The notes under the pieces were generated by a model. That model searched no databases. It saw only the letters and a program-made list of their open reading frames with translations, and was not told the DNA's origin. The position numbers and the translations under genes were made by a program. From NCBI RefSeq assembly GCF_032108445.1, contig NZ_CP134876.1, forward strand, positions 5,208,001 through 5,272,000: DNA of 64,000 nucleotides. Direction: 5' to 3'. This document shows, in pieces, positions 33,080 to 41,987 of this stretch. Source of the DNA: Micromonospora halotolerans (GTDB lineage: Bacteria > Actinomycetota > Actinomycetes > Mycobacteriales > Micromonosporaceae). Numbering within the stretch: position 1 is the stretch's first letter; the number at the start of each line of letters is the position of its first letter.

Positions 33080-35299
33080 ATGGGACATCTCCACCGCGGC
33101 GGCGTGCTCGCCGCCGCACTCACGCTGCTGCTGGCCACGTCCACGGCGGCGGCGGGCGCGCCCGCCGCCGGGGCCGACCGCTACCGGAACCCGGTCTCGG
33201 CCGGCTTCGCCGACACCTTCGCCGACCCGGCCGTCGTCCGTGGCGACGACGGCCTCTGGTACGCCTTCGGCACCTCCGACCCGCTGCGCGAGGGCGAACG
33301 CCAGGCGCACCGGGTGCCGATCGCCCGCTCTGCCGACCTGGTCGACTGGACCTTCGTGGGCGACGCCTTCGCCCCGGACCAGCGGCCGCCCTTCGCCGAA
33401 CCCGGTGCCGCGTTCTGGGCGCCCGACGTGCGCCGGGTCGCCGACCGCTGGGTCATGTACGTGACCGTCACCGACACCACCGTCTCCGGCGACACCTTCG
33501 ACACCGCGATCGGGGCGGCCACCGCGCCCACCCCGGCCGGACCGTGGACGTTCTCCGACACGCCCGTGGTCGCCCCCCGACCCGGCGGGGGCGGCGGCTA
33601 CCTCTGGACCATCGACCCCAGCCAGTTCACCGATACCGACGGCCGGTCGTACCTCTACTTCGGCAGCTACTACGGCGGCATCTCGGTCACCGAGCTGTCA
33701 CCGGACGGGTTGCACGCGGTCGGCGCGCCGAGCCTGGTCGCCGTCGACAACAAGTTCGAGGGCGGCTACGTGCTGCGTCACGACGGCTGGTACTGGCTGT
33801 TCGCCTCCACGGCGAACTGCTGCGCCGGCCCGGCCACCGGCTACTCCGTCCAGGTCGGCCGGGCGCGTGACCCGCGCGGGCCGTTCGTGGACCGGGACGG
33901 CCAGCGGCTGGACGCCTCCCGGGCCGGCGGCACGCCGGTGCTCACCCAGAACGGCAACCGGTGGATCGGCACCGGCCACAACGCGGTGGTCACCGACCTG
34001 TCCGGGCAGGACTGGATCGCCTACCACGCCATCGACCGGGCCGACCCGTACCTGGACGAGCCGTTCGGGATCAACGAGCGGCCGATGCTGCTGGACCGCC
34101 TCGACTGGGTGGACGGCTGGCCGACCGTCAACGCCGGCGCCGGCCCCTCCGACAGGGCCCGGCCCGCGCCGGTCACCACCGGCCGGATCGACGCCCGCTT
34201 CGACACCGCCGACCTCGCTGGCTGGCGGGCCGGCGGGGGCCACTGGCGGGTGAGCGGCGGCGTGCTCTCCGGCACCGGCACGCTGACCGCCCGGGCCGGA
34301 ATCGGCGGCGACGTCCGCGCCGAAGCCGACCTGCGGCCGGCCGGCGCGGGAACGGCCGGGCTGCGGCTCGGCCGGGTCGAGGTCACCGTCGGCGGCGGCC
34401 GGCTGACCGCCCGGGAGAGCGGCGGCGCGACGGCGAGCGTGCCGCTGCCCGCCAGGCTCGACCGCACCGGCCGGTACAACCTGGCCGTCGAGGTACGCGA
34501 CCACCAGCTCGTCGCCGAGCTGAGCCCGGCCCGCCTCGGCGACCAGCTCGCCGTGGTGGCGCTGACGCTCACCCGGCCGGCGGCCGGCCCGCTCGCGCTG
34601 CGCGCCGACGGCGGCCCGGCCGAGTTCGACAACGTCAGCGCGGCCGCGCTGTACCGCCCGGTCCGGCACCCGGTCGCCCCGCCCCGCGTGGGCCCGGTGC
34701 CGTCCCGGTACTCCGACGAGTTCTCCGACGGGCTCGACCCGGCCTGGCAGTGGATCCGGCCCAACCCGGCCGCCACGGTGAGCGGCGGCGCCCTGCGCTG
34801 GCCGGTCGAGTCGACCGACCTGGTGGGCACCGGCAACACGGCCGGGGTGCTGCTGCGCGACGCGCCCGCGGGCGACTACGTCGCGGAGACGAAGGTGACC
34901 CTCGACCTGGGCGAGGACGTGGTCCGCAACTACCAGCAGGCCGGTCTCGTGGCGTACGTGGACGACGACCGGTTCGCCCGGCTCGCCCAGGTGGCCATCT
35001 GGAACACCCGCCAGGTCGAGTACGGCTACGAGCTGCCCTTCGCCGGCCAGCCGGTGTACGGCGGCAGCATCGTCGGCACCCCGGCCACCACGACCTGGCT
35101 GCGACTGGCCCACCACGTCGACCGGGCCACCGGGGAGCACGAGTTCCGGGCCGGCTCCAGCCGGGACGGCACGCACTGGACGTGGGGCGCGGTCTGGACC
35201 TTCCCGGCCGACACCACGCCCCGGATCGGTCTGGTCGCGCACGGCGGCGCCACCCCGGCGGTGACCGCGGAGTTCGACTACCTGCGGTTCCACCGCTGA
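33080..35299 (+). CDS. Secreted family 43 glycoside hydrolase
   Basis: A 739-residue exported enzyme: signal peptide at residues 1 to about 32, then a five-bladed GH43 domain at about residues 35-340. Candidate catalytic residues are Asp49 (FADPAVV), Asp179 (TIDPSQF) and Glu227 (FEGGYV), the expected base, pKa modulator and acid. Two C-terminal beta-sandwich regions follow (about 360-530 and 545-739); the last (FSDGLDPAWQWIRPNP... GLVAYVDDDRFARL... FDYLRFHR) resembles the concanavalin-like domain of beta-xylosidases. It probably removes arabinose or xylose from plant polysaccharides; exact specificity is unknown. The ATG has GAGG upstream. Confidence 0.88.
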   Translation: MGHLHRGGVLAAALTLLLATSTAAAGAPAAGADRYRNPVSAGFADTFADPAVVRGDDGLWYAFGTSDPLREGERQAHRVPIARSADLVDWTFVGDAFAPDQRPPFAEPGAAFWAPDVRRVADRWVMYVTVTDTTVSGDTFDTAIGAATAPTPAGPWTFSDTPVVAPRPGGGGGYLWTIDPSQFTDTDGRSYLYFGSYYGGISVTELSPDGLHAVGAPSLVAVDNKFEGGYVLRHDGWYWLFASTANCCAGPATGYSVQVGRARDPRGPFVDRDGQRLDASRAGGTPVLTQNGNRWIGTGHNAVVTDLSGQDWIAYHAIDRADPYLDEPFGINERPMLLDRLDWVDGWPTVNAGAGPSDRARPAPVTTGRIDARFDTADLAGWRAGGGHWRVSGGVLSGTGTLTARAGIGGDVRAEADLRPAGAGTAGLRLGRVEVTVGGGRLTARESGGATASVPLPARLDRTGRYNLAVEVRDHQLVAELSPARLGDQLAVVALTLTRPAAGPLALRADGGPAEFDNVSAAALYRPVRHPVAPPRVGPVPSRYSDEFSDGLDPAWQWIRPNPAATVSGGALRWPVESTDLVGTGNTAGVLLRDAPAGDYVAETKVTLDLGEDVVRNYQQAGLVAYVDDDRFARLAQVAIWNTRQVEYGYELPFAGQPVYGGSIVGTPATTTWLRLAHHVDRATGEHEFRAGSSRDGTHWTWGAVWTFPADTTPRIGLVAHGGATPAVTAEFDYLRFHR

Positions 35300-35307
35300 C
35301 CGGTGCG

Positions 35308-35340
35308 ACCGGGGCCGTCCGCACGACGGGCGGCCCCGGT
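35308..35340. terminator. Bidirectional hairpin after the GH43 gene
   Basis: ACCGGGGCCG and CGGCCCCGGT arms around a 13-nt loop, between the convergent stops at 35299 and 35370. Confidence 0.65.
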
Positions 35341-35369
35341 CGGGCCGGGCCGCGTGCGGGTGGACCCGG

Positions 35370-35903
35370 TCAGGGGCCGGGGTGCGGGCAGGCCGGGGTC
35401 AGCTCGTGGACCGTCCGGGTGTCGCTGTCGTAGCTGCGGGCCGCCACGAACTCCCCGCCCGGCCGCTCCGGGCCGGTGACCGCCCGGGCCCGGCGGCGGT
35501 CGGCGTCGCGGAACCGCAGGGCCAGGCTCAGGTGCGGCACCCAGCGCCCGGGCAGGTGCCAGGGCTGCGGCCCGGGCGCCCCGGCGAGCACGTCCCAGAC
35601 CGCGCCGTGCAGGGCGGTCAGCTGCGGTGTGGGGCGGAGCAGCCAGACCAGCGGGGCGCTGCCGTCGAGGACCGCCACCCGGTCCAGCCGGACCGGCAGC
35701 GGCAGCGCCGCGTCGCAGAGGTCGGCGAGGCGCTGCTCCGCGCCGGGCGGGAACTCGTCGACCGAGGCGAGGGTCAGGTGCGGCCGGTTCGTCGGGTGCG
35801 GGTGGCGGGCCAGGCTCGGCAGGCCGGCGGCGGCTAGCCGATCCCAGGCCTCCCGTACCGCCTCCTCCAGCTCCGCCGAGCAGAGCAGTTCGACCGTACG
35901 CAC
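35370..35903 (-). CDS. 2'-5' RNA ligase/cyclic phosphodiesterase-like protein (2H superfamily)
   Basis: A 177-residue protein with the two HxT/S-x motifs that define the 2H phosphoesterase superfamily: HLTLASV near residue 40 and HLSLALRF near residue 138, giving a two-fold symmetric active site. Bacterial members cleave cyclic phosphodiesters in RNA or related molecules; the substrate is unknown. The GTG start has a minus-strand TAGCCT box ending 7 nt before it, pointing to a leaderless transcript. It diverges from the P450 operon. Confidence 0.8.
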   Translation of the reverse strand: MRTVELLCSAELEEAVREAWDRLAAAGLPSLARHPHPTNRPHLTLASVDEFPPGAEQRLADLCDAALPLPVRLDRVAVLDGSAPLVWLLRPTPQLTALHGAVWDVLAGAPGPQPWHLPGRWVPHLSLALRFRDADRRRARAVTGPERPGGEFVAARSYDSDTRTVHELTPACPHPGP

Positions 35904-35910
35904 GCCGTCG

Positions 35911-35916
35911 AGGCTA
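35911..35916 (-). promoter_or_regulatory. -10 box placed for a leaderless transcript
   Basis: Minus-strand TAGCCT ends 7 nt before the GTG of the 2H-family gene. Confidence 0.45.
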
Positions 35917-36014
35917 GTCGCCGGCGATGCGCGGCGGCGTCCCCTGGGAGATGCCCGCCCCGGGCGCGCGGGCGGCGGCACGACAGTTCGGCCGGCGCCG
36001 AAGGGAGCCGGCCC

Positions 36015-36020
36015 TACCGT
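36015..36020 (+). promoter_or_regulatory. -10 box placed for a leaderless transcript
   Basis: TACCGT ends 6 nt before the ATG of the P450 gene at 36027. Confidence 0.45.
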
Positions 36021-36026
36021 CGAGCG

Positions 36027-37049
36027 ATGAGTTGGCCCATGATCCCGCCCGCCCCGGACACGCCCGTCTGCGAACCGCCGGTACCCGCCGACGACGGCTG
36101 GGTGGTGACCCGGCACGCCGATGTCGTCGCCGTGCTGACCGATCCCCGGTGCGTGGTGCCGGTCGCGTCCGGCGGGCCGCCCGGCACCCTGGCCTGGCTG
36201 CGCGCGACGGTCAGCCGGTTCAGCGCCCCGGACCGGCATCCCGGCCGGCGCGCGCTCGGAGTGGCCGCGCTCCGCGACCTCGACCCGGACGAGCTGCGCG
36301 CCGCCGCCGCCCGGCTGGCCGGCGAGACGCTGGACCGGCTCCCCGGTGCCGGGCCGGCGGGCCGGGTGGAGGTGATGGGCCGGCTGGCGCGGCGCGTACC
36401 CCTGGAGGTGCTGGCCGCGCGGCTCGGCCTGGCCGACCCGGCGGCGGCCGCGCCGGCGGTGACCGCGGTGGCCGCCGCCTACCATCCCGGCGCCGAGCGG
36501 GCGGCGGTGGCCCGCGCCGACCGGGCGGTGGCCGCACTGCTGGCCCTGTCGCCGCCGGCTCCGGCCGAGGCCGCCGCGAACCGGATCGGGCTGCTGGTGC
36601 AGGCCGCCGACGCCACCGCCGGGCTGATCGGCGCCGCCGTCCGGCACGGGCTGGGCGCACCGGCCCCGCTCGACACCGCCGACCTGCTGGCCGAGGTGCT
36701 GCGCCTGGACCCGCCGGTGCGCGCCACCCGCCGCGTCGCGACCGGCGCGCTGCGCCTCGGCGGCCGGGAGATCGGCCCGGACGCGGCGCTGCTGCTCCGC
36801 TTCGACGCGGCCAACCGGGACCCGGCCGTCCACCCGGACCCGGACCGGTTCCGCCCCGGCCGCCCCGGCCGGGTGCTGACCTTCGGCGCCGGCCCCCGGG
36901 GCTGCCCGGGCGAATGGCACGCCCTCGCCCTCGCCGCCGGCGTGGTCGACGTGCTGCGCGACCGGTGCCGGCCCGCCGGGACGCCGGCCCGCTACGCCCC
37001 GCACCCCACCCTGCGTGTCCCGACCGACCTCGAGGTGATGTTCCGATGA
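36027..37049 (+). CDS. Short cytochrome P450-like protein
   Basis: A 340-residue P450, about 60 residues shorter than typical bacterial CYPs. The haem loop LTFGAGPRGCPGEWHALALA gives Cys293 as haem ligand, with Arg where most have His (HxCxG). The K-helix ExxR is in LAEVLRLDPPVRATRRVA. The I-helix (LVQAADATAGLIGAAV) lacks the usual acid-alcohol pair (A/G-G-x-D/E-T), so oxygen activation may be altered. Much of the region between the A and C helices is condensed. Its stop overlaps the start of the PEP-mutase-like gene (ATGA), so the two act in one pathway; the pathway is unknown. Confidence 0.8.
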   Translation: MSWPMIPPAPDTPVCEPPVPADDGWVVTRHADVVAVLTDPRCVVPVASGGPPGTLAWLRATVSRFSAPDRHPGRRALGVAALRDLDPDELRAAAARLAGETLDRLPGAGPAGRVEVMGRLARRVPLEVLAARLGLADPAAAAPAVTAVAAAYHPGAERAAVARADRAVAALLALSPPAPAEAAANRIGLLVQAADATAGLIGAAVRHGLGAPAPLDTADLLAEVLRLDPPVRATRRVATGALRLGGREIGPDAALLLRFDAANRDPAVHPDPDRFRPGRPGRVLTFGAGPRGCPGEWHALALAAGVVDVLRDRCRPAGTPARYAPHPTLRVPTDLEVMFR

Positions 37050-37837
37050 ACATGAATGACCGCGCCGCCGCCTTCCGCGCCCTGCACCGGCCGGGCCGGC
37101 CCCTGCTGCTGCCCAACGCCTGGGACCACGCCTCCGCCGCGGCGCTCGCCGCACGGGGCCACCCGGCCGTGGGCACCACCAGCCTCGGGGTGGCCGCGGC
37201 GGCGGGCAAGCCGGACGGGACGGGGGCCACCCGCGACGACACCCTCGACCTGGCCCGCCGCCTTCGCGACCTGCCGGTGCTGCTCACCGTCGACATCGAG
37301 GACGGCTTCAGCGCCGACCCGGCGGCCGTGGCCGGGTTCGTCGGCGAGCTGGCCGCGCTCGGCGTGGTGGGGGTGAACCTGGAGGACGGCCGGCCGGACG
37401 GCAGCCTCGCGCCGGTGGATCTCGCCGCCGCGCGGATCGCCGCGGTGAAGGCCGCCGTGCCGGGGATGTTCGTCAACGCCCGCACCGACGCCTGGTGGCT
37501 GGGCGTGCCCGACGCGCGGCCGGCGGCGCTGGAGCGGGCGGCGGCGTACCGGGCGGCGGGCGCCGACGGGCTGTTCGCCCCGGGCGCGCCGGACGACACG
37601 GTCGGGTCGCTGGTGGCCGAGGTGGGGCTGCCGCTCAACGTGTTGCACCGGACGGGCGGCCCGGACCTGGCCACGCTGGGCCGGCTCGGGGTGGCGCGGG
37701 TGAGCACCGGCTCGCTGCTGTTCCGCGCCGCCCTCGGCGCGGCGCTGCACCTGGCGGACGCGGTCGGCGCCGGTCGGGACGCGGGCCTGCCGTCCGCACC
37801 GGATTACGGCTGGGTCCAGGGACTCTCGGCGGGATGA
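37046..37837 (+). CDS. Isocitrate lyase/PEP mutase superfamily protein
   Basis: A 263-residue TIM-barrel protein of the ICL/PEPM family. Signatures are LLLPNAWDHASAAALAARG, VGTTSLGVAAAAGKPDG, LLTVDIEDGFSADP (metal-binding Asp/Glu), GVNLEDG and VNARTDAWWLG. Similar stand-alone proteins are widespread and mostly lack a known substrate; methylisocitrate lyase and oxaloacetate hydrolase are related activities. The conserved KKCGH catalytic loop of isocitrate lyases is absent. Translationally coupled to the P450 gene. Confidence 0.8.
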   Translation: MNMNDRAAAFRALHRPGRPLLLPNAWDHASAAALAARGHPAVGTTSLGVAAAAGKPDGTGATRDDTLDLARRLRDLPVLLTVDIEDGFSADPAAVAGFVGELAALGVVGVNLEDGRPDGSLAPVDLAAARIAAVKAAVPGMFVNARTDAWWLGVPDARPAALERAAAYRAAGADGLFAPGAPDDTVGSLVAEVGLPLNVLHRTGGPDLATLGRLGVARVSTGSLLFRAALGAALHLADAVGAGRDAGLPSAPDYGWVQGLSAG

Positions 37838-37944
37838 GCACCTTAGGGGGGAGATAGGAGGATTGTTCGGGGAGCTGCCGATCCTGGTGATTACGGTGTT
37901 TTCAGGTTCGACTACGCCGTGTCCTGCCCGGAGAGGGGCCGACC

Positions 37945-38913
37945 ATGCGAGTGCCCAGCCGAAGCCCCGGCCACCAGCCCGGGTCCGCCGTAGCGTCCGC
38001 CGCTCCCGCCCGCCGGCTGCCCCCGGCCGTCGGCCCGCGCACCGGGCCGGGGCAGCAGCCGGACCTGGCCGCGTACCGGGCCGCGGTGGCGGAACTCCTC
38101 GTCGAGGTGGGCGCCCTGGCGGACGCGCCGTCGACCACCGCCCGCCAGGTGCTGCTCGACCAGCGGCTGCGGGAGCCGGCCATCGCCGCCGTCCTCGACG
38201 CCACCCCGCAGGGCTTCGTCGGCGCCCGGGAGACGCTGCTGCTGGAGATGGCCCGCTACCAGCCGAACACCCGCAGCTCGGCGCACGACCTCACCGCGCT
38301 GGTCCGGATCTACCTGCTCTCCCGGATCGACGTCATGTGGTGGCGGGACAGCGGGACCTTCCTCACCGACGGCCAGGTCGACACCAGCACAGACCTGGTC
38401 GACCTGGAGTGGCTGCGCCGGCGGGGGCTGCTCGCCTTCCGCTACCACGAGCAGCCCGGCACCGTCCTCGGCCGGGGGCTGCGGGCGGTCCAGCGGCGGC
38501 TGCGCCCCGACGCCACCCCGCGTACCGCCGGGTTGCGGTTCCGCCGGGCGCGGCGCGAGATGATCGCGCTGCTCAACGACGTGGGCCGGGAGTTCACCGC
38601 GACGGCCCGGCCCGGCACCCCGGCGCTCTGGGTGACCAGCCTCGCGCGCAGCGCCGAGCACCAGTACCGGCTGCGCCGGCTCGGCTACGCCGCCATGGTG
38701 CCCAGCGGGCACTGCCTCGGCTGGGCGGCTGACGTGGAGCTGGAGTGGTACGGGCGGTTCGGCGCCCGCGACCTCCTCGCCGAGCTGCTCCTGGCCCGGC
38801 AGGAGGCCGGCGAGATCAACGTGGTCGACGAGGGCCAGGCCTGGCACCTCTGCCTCGCGCCCGCCGCCCGCCGCCGGTTCCGGCGCGCCTACGAGGCCGA
38901 GATGGGGATCTGA
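37945..38913 (+). CDS. DUF5715/M15 peptidase-like protein, linked to asnB
   Basis: A 322-residue protein. Residues about 110-180 contain helices LLLEMARYQPNTRSSAHDLTALVRIYLL. The C-terminal half reads ALWVTSLARSAEHQYRLRRLGYAAMVPSGHCLGWAADVELEWY, which resembles the 'S-H-x-x-G-x-A-x-D' metal site of M15/VanY-like D,D-carboxypeptidases and DUF5715 proteins. A later His (AWHLCLAP) could be the third ligand. No signal peptide is visible, so if it is a peptidoglycan-type peptidase it would act on cytoplasmic precursors, or the fold is used otherwise. It ends 4 nt before asnB and is probably its partner. Confidence 0.6.
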   Translation: MRVPSRSPGHQPGSAVASAAPARRLPPAVGPRTGPGQQPDLAAYRAAVAELLVEVGALADAPSTTARQVLLDQRLREPAIAAVLDATPQGFVGARETLLLEMARYQPNTRSSAHDLTALVRIYLLSRIDVMWWRDSGTFLTDGQVDTSTDLVDLEWLRRRGLLAFRYHEQPGTVLGRGLRAVQRRLRPDATPRTAGLRFRRARREMIALLNDVGREFTATARPGTPALWVTSLARSAEHQYRLRRLGYAAMVPSGHCLGWAADVELEWYGRFGARDLLAELLLARQEAGEINVVDEGQAWHLCLAPAARRRFRRAYEAEMGI

Positions 38914-38917
38914 GCGG

Positions 38918-40531
38918 ATGTGCGGGATCGCGCTGAGCATCGGCACCGAGGCCGATCCGGCCCTCTTCCGGCGGATGCTGGCGGTCCTCGCCCCGCGCGG
39001 CGAGGTGACCGAGACGCGGCAGGAACACGGCCTGCTCGCGGGCGTACGCCGGTTGCGGGTGGTGGACCGCGAGCGGTCGGTGCAGCCCTGGGTCTCGCCC
39101 GACGAGCGGCACGTCCTCTGCTACAACGGCGAGGTCTTCAACCACCACGAGCTGCGGGCGGAGCTGACCCGGCTCGGGCACGACTTCCGCACCGCCGGCG
39201 ACACCGAGGTGGTGCTCACCGCCTTCCGGCAGTGGGGCGAGGAGGCGGTGCGCCGGCTGCGCGGCGAGTACGCCTTCGCCGTGGTGGAGCGGGCCACCGG
39301 CCGGGCCTACCTGGCCCGGGACCCGCTCGGGGTGAAGCCGCTCTACTGGTCGCGCGGCCCCGGCTGCCTGCACCTCGCCTCCGAGGTGAAGGCGCTGGTC
39401 GGGCACGGCGCGCCGATCAGCGAGGTGCCGCCCGGGCACCACGGCTGGGCCGAGCCCGACGGAATGGTCCGGTTGCGCCCGTACGTCGACCTGCTCACGC
39501 TCGGCGCCGGGCTGCCGATGATCGACGACCCGGACGAGGCCGCCCTGCTCGTCCGGGTCGCGCTCACCGACAGCATGCGGGTACGGCTGGACACCGACCT
39601 CACCGTCGGGGTGGTGCTCTCCGGCGGCCTGGACAGCTCGCTGGCCCTGCTGCACGCCACCCAGCTCCACCCGGACTGCGTGGCGGTGACGGTCGGCGCC
39701 CCGGACAGCCCCGACGTGGCGTACGCCCGGCGGCTCGCCGCCGACCTGGGCGTGCCGCACGAGGTGGTCGAGTTGCGCCCGCGCGACATCCGGCTGGCCG
39801 ACGTGCGCGAGGCGATCCGGATCTCCGAGCTGACCGAGTACGGCGACATCATCAACGCCGTGGTCTCGATGCCGATCTTCCGGCGGCTGCGGGAACTGGG
39901 CGTCAAGGTGGTCCTCACCGGCGACGGCTCGGACGAGGTGTTCGGCGGCTACCCCATGTACCACCGGGTGGGCCCGGAGCGGTCCCGCCGGCTCTTCCTC
40001 CACAGGATCCGCAACCTGTGCCGGACCGAGCTGCAGCGGGTGGACCGGGCCAGCATGGGCCACGGCGTGGAGGCCCGGGTGCCGTTCCTCGACCTCAGCG
40101 TGGTCGAGCTGGCCATGCGGCTGCCGCTGGACCTCAAGCTGCGCGACGGGCAGGAGAAGTGGATCGTCCGCCGGGCCTTCGCCGACCTGCTGCCCGACTA
40201 CGTCCGGCGGCGGCCGAAGAACCCCATGTCGTACTCCTCCGGGCTGCACGAGCGGGCCCGGCTCTACAAGCCGCTCTTCGCCCGGCTGCACCGCTCCTTC
40301 GGCTACCAGCTGCTCGAACCCGTCCGGCGCGACTTCGACAGCGTGCTCAGCCGATGCGGCAACGACCTGGACCGGGCCCTCGCCGACGGGCTGGCCCGCC
40401 CCGACTACACCGTGCTGGAGCACGCCCGGGACCTGGTCGGCGCGGCGAAGTGGAACGCCGTACCGGTGGTCCGGCGCCTGGTCGGGCCGCGCACCAGGGC
40501 CCTGTCCCAGGCGTCAGGTGAGGCCGAGTAG
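38918..40531 (+). CDS. asnB: Glutamine-hydrolysing asparagine synthetase-like amidotransferase
   Basis: A 537-residue class-II amidotransferase. Cys2 (MCGIALS) is the glutaminase nucleophile, with YNGEVFNHHELR and the GDTEVVL loop of the Ntn domain. The synthetase domain has the PP-loop VLSGGLDSS (residues 234-241), VVLTGDGSDEVFGGYP and the DRASMGHGVEARVPFLD block. It would transfer ammonia from Gln to an adenylated carboxylate. Free asparagine is the default product, but homologues (LtsA in Corynebacterium, AsnB in Bacillus) amidate meso-diaminopimelate in peptidoglycan, and others serve peptide pathways. The M15-like neighbour makes a wall role worth testing. The last 18 nt overlap the convergent NTF2-like gene. 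Confidence 0.87.
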   Translation: MCGIALSIGTEADPALFRRMLAVLAPRGEVTETRQEHGLLAGVRRLRVVDRERSVQPWVSPDERHVLCYNGEVFNHHELRAELTRLGHDFRTAGDTEVVLTAFRQWGEEAVRRLRGEYAFAVVERATGRAYLARDPLGVKPLYWSRGPGCLHLASEVKALVGHGAPISEVPPGHHGWAEPDGMVRLRPYVDLLTLGAGLPMIDDPDEAALLVRVALTDSMRVRLDTDLTVGVVLSGGLDSSLALLHATQLHPDCVAVTVGAPDSPDVAYARRLAADLGVPHEVVELRPRDIRLADVREAIRISELTEYGDIINAVVSMPIFRRLRELGVKVVLTGDGSDEVFGGYPMYHRVGPERSRRLFLHRIRNLCRTELQRVDRASMGHGVEARVPFLDLSVVELAMRLPLDLKLRDGQEKWIVRRAFADLLPDYVRRRPKNPMSYSSGLHERARLYKPLFARLHRSFGYQLLEPVRRDFDSVLSRCGNDLDRALADGLARPDYTVLEHARDLVGAAKWNAVPVVRRLVGPRTRALSQASGEAE

Positions 40532-40894
40532 GGCCGCCCGGTCGAGCGAACTGAACTGGATGCCGGCGAGGCGCCAGCCGTCGGTCAGTTCGACCCAGGT
40601 CTGGCTCACTCGGACTGTCAACGTCATCACGTCGTGGCGCCAGGTCGCCCGGGCGTTCTGAACGCACCGCACGATCGCGGCGCGGTCGTAGCGGCGCACG
40701 TCGACTTCGGTTGTGGTCAGGGACAGGTAGGCGAAGTCGGCGTGCCGGTCGATCCACTGCCGTTTGTCCAGCAGGTAGCCCTGCTCGCCGATGGACATGA
40801 AGTCCTCCGCCAGCAGGGCGTTCAAACGGTCGGTGTCGGCGTGCAACTCAGCCTCGTCGAATGCCCGCTGGAGTTCGCGGATGTCAGCTGTCAC
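40514..40894 (-). CDS. NTF2-like/SnoaL-fold protein
   Basis: A 126-residue protein with the NTF2-like pattern: IRELQRAFDEAELHADTDRLNALLAEDFMSIGEQGYLLDKRQWIDRH, then strands SLTTTEVDVRRYDRAAIVRCVQNARATWR and VRVSQTWVELTDGWRLAGIQFSSL. This is the DUF4440/SnoaL-type fold, used by small isomerases, hydrolases or as a ligand-binding domain; activity is unknown. GTG 40894 is chosen because the helical domain begins there. It lies downstream of the oxidoreductase on the same strand (68-nt gap) and may be part of its transcript. Confidence 0.78.
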   Translation of the reverse strand: MTADIRELQRAFDEAELHADTDRLNALLAEDFMSIGEQGYLLDKRQWIDRHADFAYLSLTTTEVDVRRYDRAAIVRCVQNARATWRHDVMTLTVRVSQTWVELTDGWRLAGIQFSSLDRAALLGLT

Positions 40895-40962
40895 GTGAGG
40901 GTCCTGTCGCGCGTGGTGTCGTCGGACGGTCGGACTGCCGGGAAGCGTCGATGGCAGGGGCG

Positions 40963-41931
40963 TCACATCGTGACGACCAGCTTGCCGGTCGTGTGCCGGC
41001 GGACGAAGTCGACGCATGCCTGCGCCCCCTGGTCGAGGGTGTAGCGGCCGCCGATGGTGGCCGCCAGTCCGCCGCGGACTGCCAGTTCCGCGACGTCGCG
41101 CATCCCGCCGAGGGTGCCGTCCATGTCCAGCACGAATTGCAGGCTGACGTCGTCGCGGCCGATCCACTCCGGTTGCGGTACCGGATAGGTGATCGTGAGG
41201 AGGCGTCCACCCGGGCGGACGGCGCCGGCGATTCCGGTCAGGTGGTCGCTGGGTACGGTCAGGTTGAACGCGACATCGACGTCCGAGGGGTACCCGGATT
41301 CCGCATATCCGATGATCTCGTCAGCGCCGAGAGCTCGCAGGATGTCCGCGTCAGCGGCGGTTGCCGTGGCGACGACCCGGGCCTGCGCGGCGACGAGCAG
41401 CGGGATCACCGCGGTTCCGACGCCGCCTGTCGCGCCGACGACCAGGACGGTGTCGCCGGGTCGTACCTCGGCGGTGGCCATCAGTGCGCGTGCGGTCAGG
41501 CCGATGGTGGGCAGGGCGGCCGCCTGCTCGATGTCGAGGCCGGCCGGCCGATGTGCCAGGAACGGGGTGTCGGCCTCGAAGACCGCGTACTCGGCCAGCG
41601 AGCCTGTGCTCAGCGACGGCCGGGTCGCGCCGGCCATCGCGCGCAGTGCCCGAGGCACCGCCTGGCCGAAGACCTCGTCGCCGACCTGGTAGGCCGTCAC
41701 GCCGGCGCCGACCTCACTGACCGTGCCGGCGAAGTCGTTGCCGGGCACGTGCGGAAACTCCAGCGGCACGGCATCGCGGAAATCACCGCTCGGCAGCCGG
41801 ACGTCCGCCGGATTGATCGAGGCGGCGGCGATCCGGACCTGGATCTGCCCCGGCCCAGGTCGCGGCGTCGGCACCTCCGCCACCGTGTACTTCTCGGGGG
41901 GCCCGTAGCCGGTCACGACAACTGCCTTCAT
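40963..41931 (-). CDS. Zinc-independent NADPH:quinone oxidoreductase-like MDR protein
   Basis: A 322-residue medium-chain reductase. The GroES-like domain (PGQIQVRIAAASINPADVRLPSGDF, VPGNDFAGTVSEVG) is followed by a Rossmann domain with TVLVVGATGGVGTAVIPLL. Structural and catalytic zinc ligands of alcohol dehydrogenases are absent, which points to the quinone-oxidoreductase branch using NADPH. It is divergent from a TetR gene, with one copy of a 19-bp operator just upstream of its start, so it is the likely target of that repressor, possibly induced by electrophiles. Confidence 0.87.
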   Translation of the reverse strand: MKAVVVTGYGPPEKYTVAEVPTPRPGPGQIQVRIAAASINPADVRLPSGDFRDAVPLEFPHVPGNDFAGTVSEVGAGVTAYQVGDEVFGQAVPRALRAMAGATRPSLSTGSLAEYAVFEADTPFLAHRPAGLDIEQAAALPTIGLTARALMATAEVRPGDTVLVVGATGGVGTAVIPLLVAAQARVVATATAADADILRALGADEIIGYAESGYPSDVDVAFNLTVPSDHLTGIAGAVRPGGRLLTITYPVPQPEWIGRDDVSLQFVLDMDGTLGGMRDVAELAVRGGLAATIGGRYTLDQGAQACVDFVRRHTTGKLVVTM

Positions 41932-41944
41932 GCACGTCCTCCAT

Positions 41945-41963
41945 TAAGCGGACCAGGCGGTCA
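41945..41963. promoter_or_regulatory. TetR operator, copy 1 (oxidoreductase side)
   Basis: TAAGCGGACCAGGCGGTCA, nearly identical to copy 2, located 14 nt upstream of the oxidoreductase start. The core GACC-AGGC-GGTC is an inverted repeat. Confidence 0.78.
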
Positions 41964-41987
41964 GGTTATCGGTCATGAACGTAGCAA

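Noticed and set aside
36027..37049. Truncated P450 pseudogene
   Set aside because: Although short, the frame is intact, has ExxR and the haem cysteine, and is coupled to the next gene; treated as a functional divergent P450.
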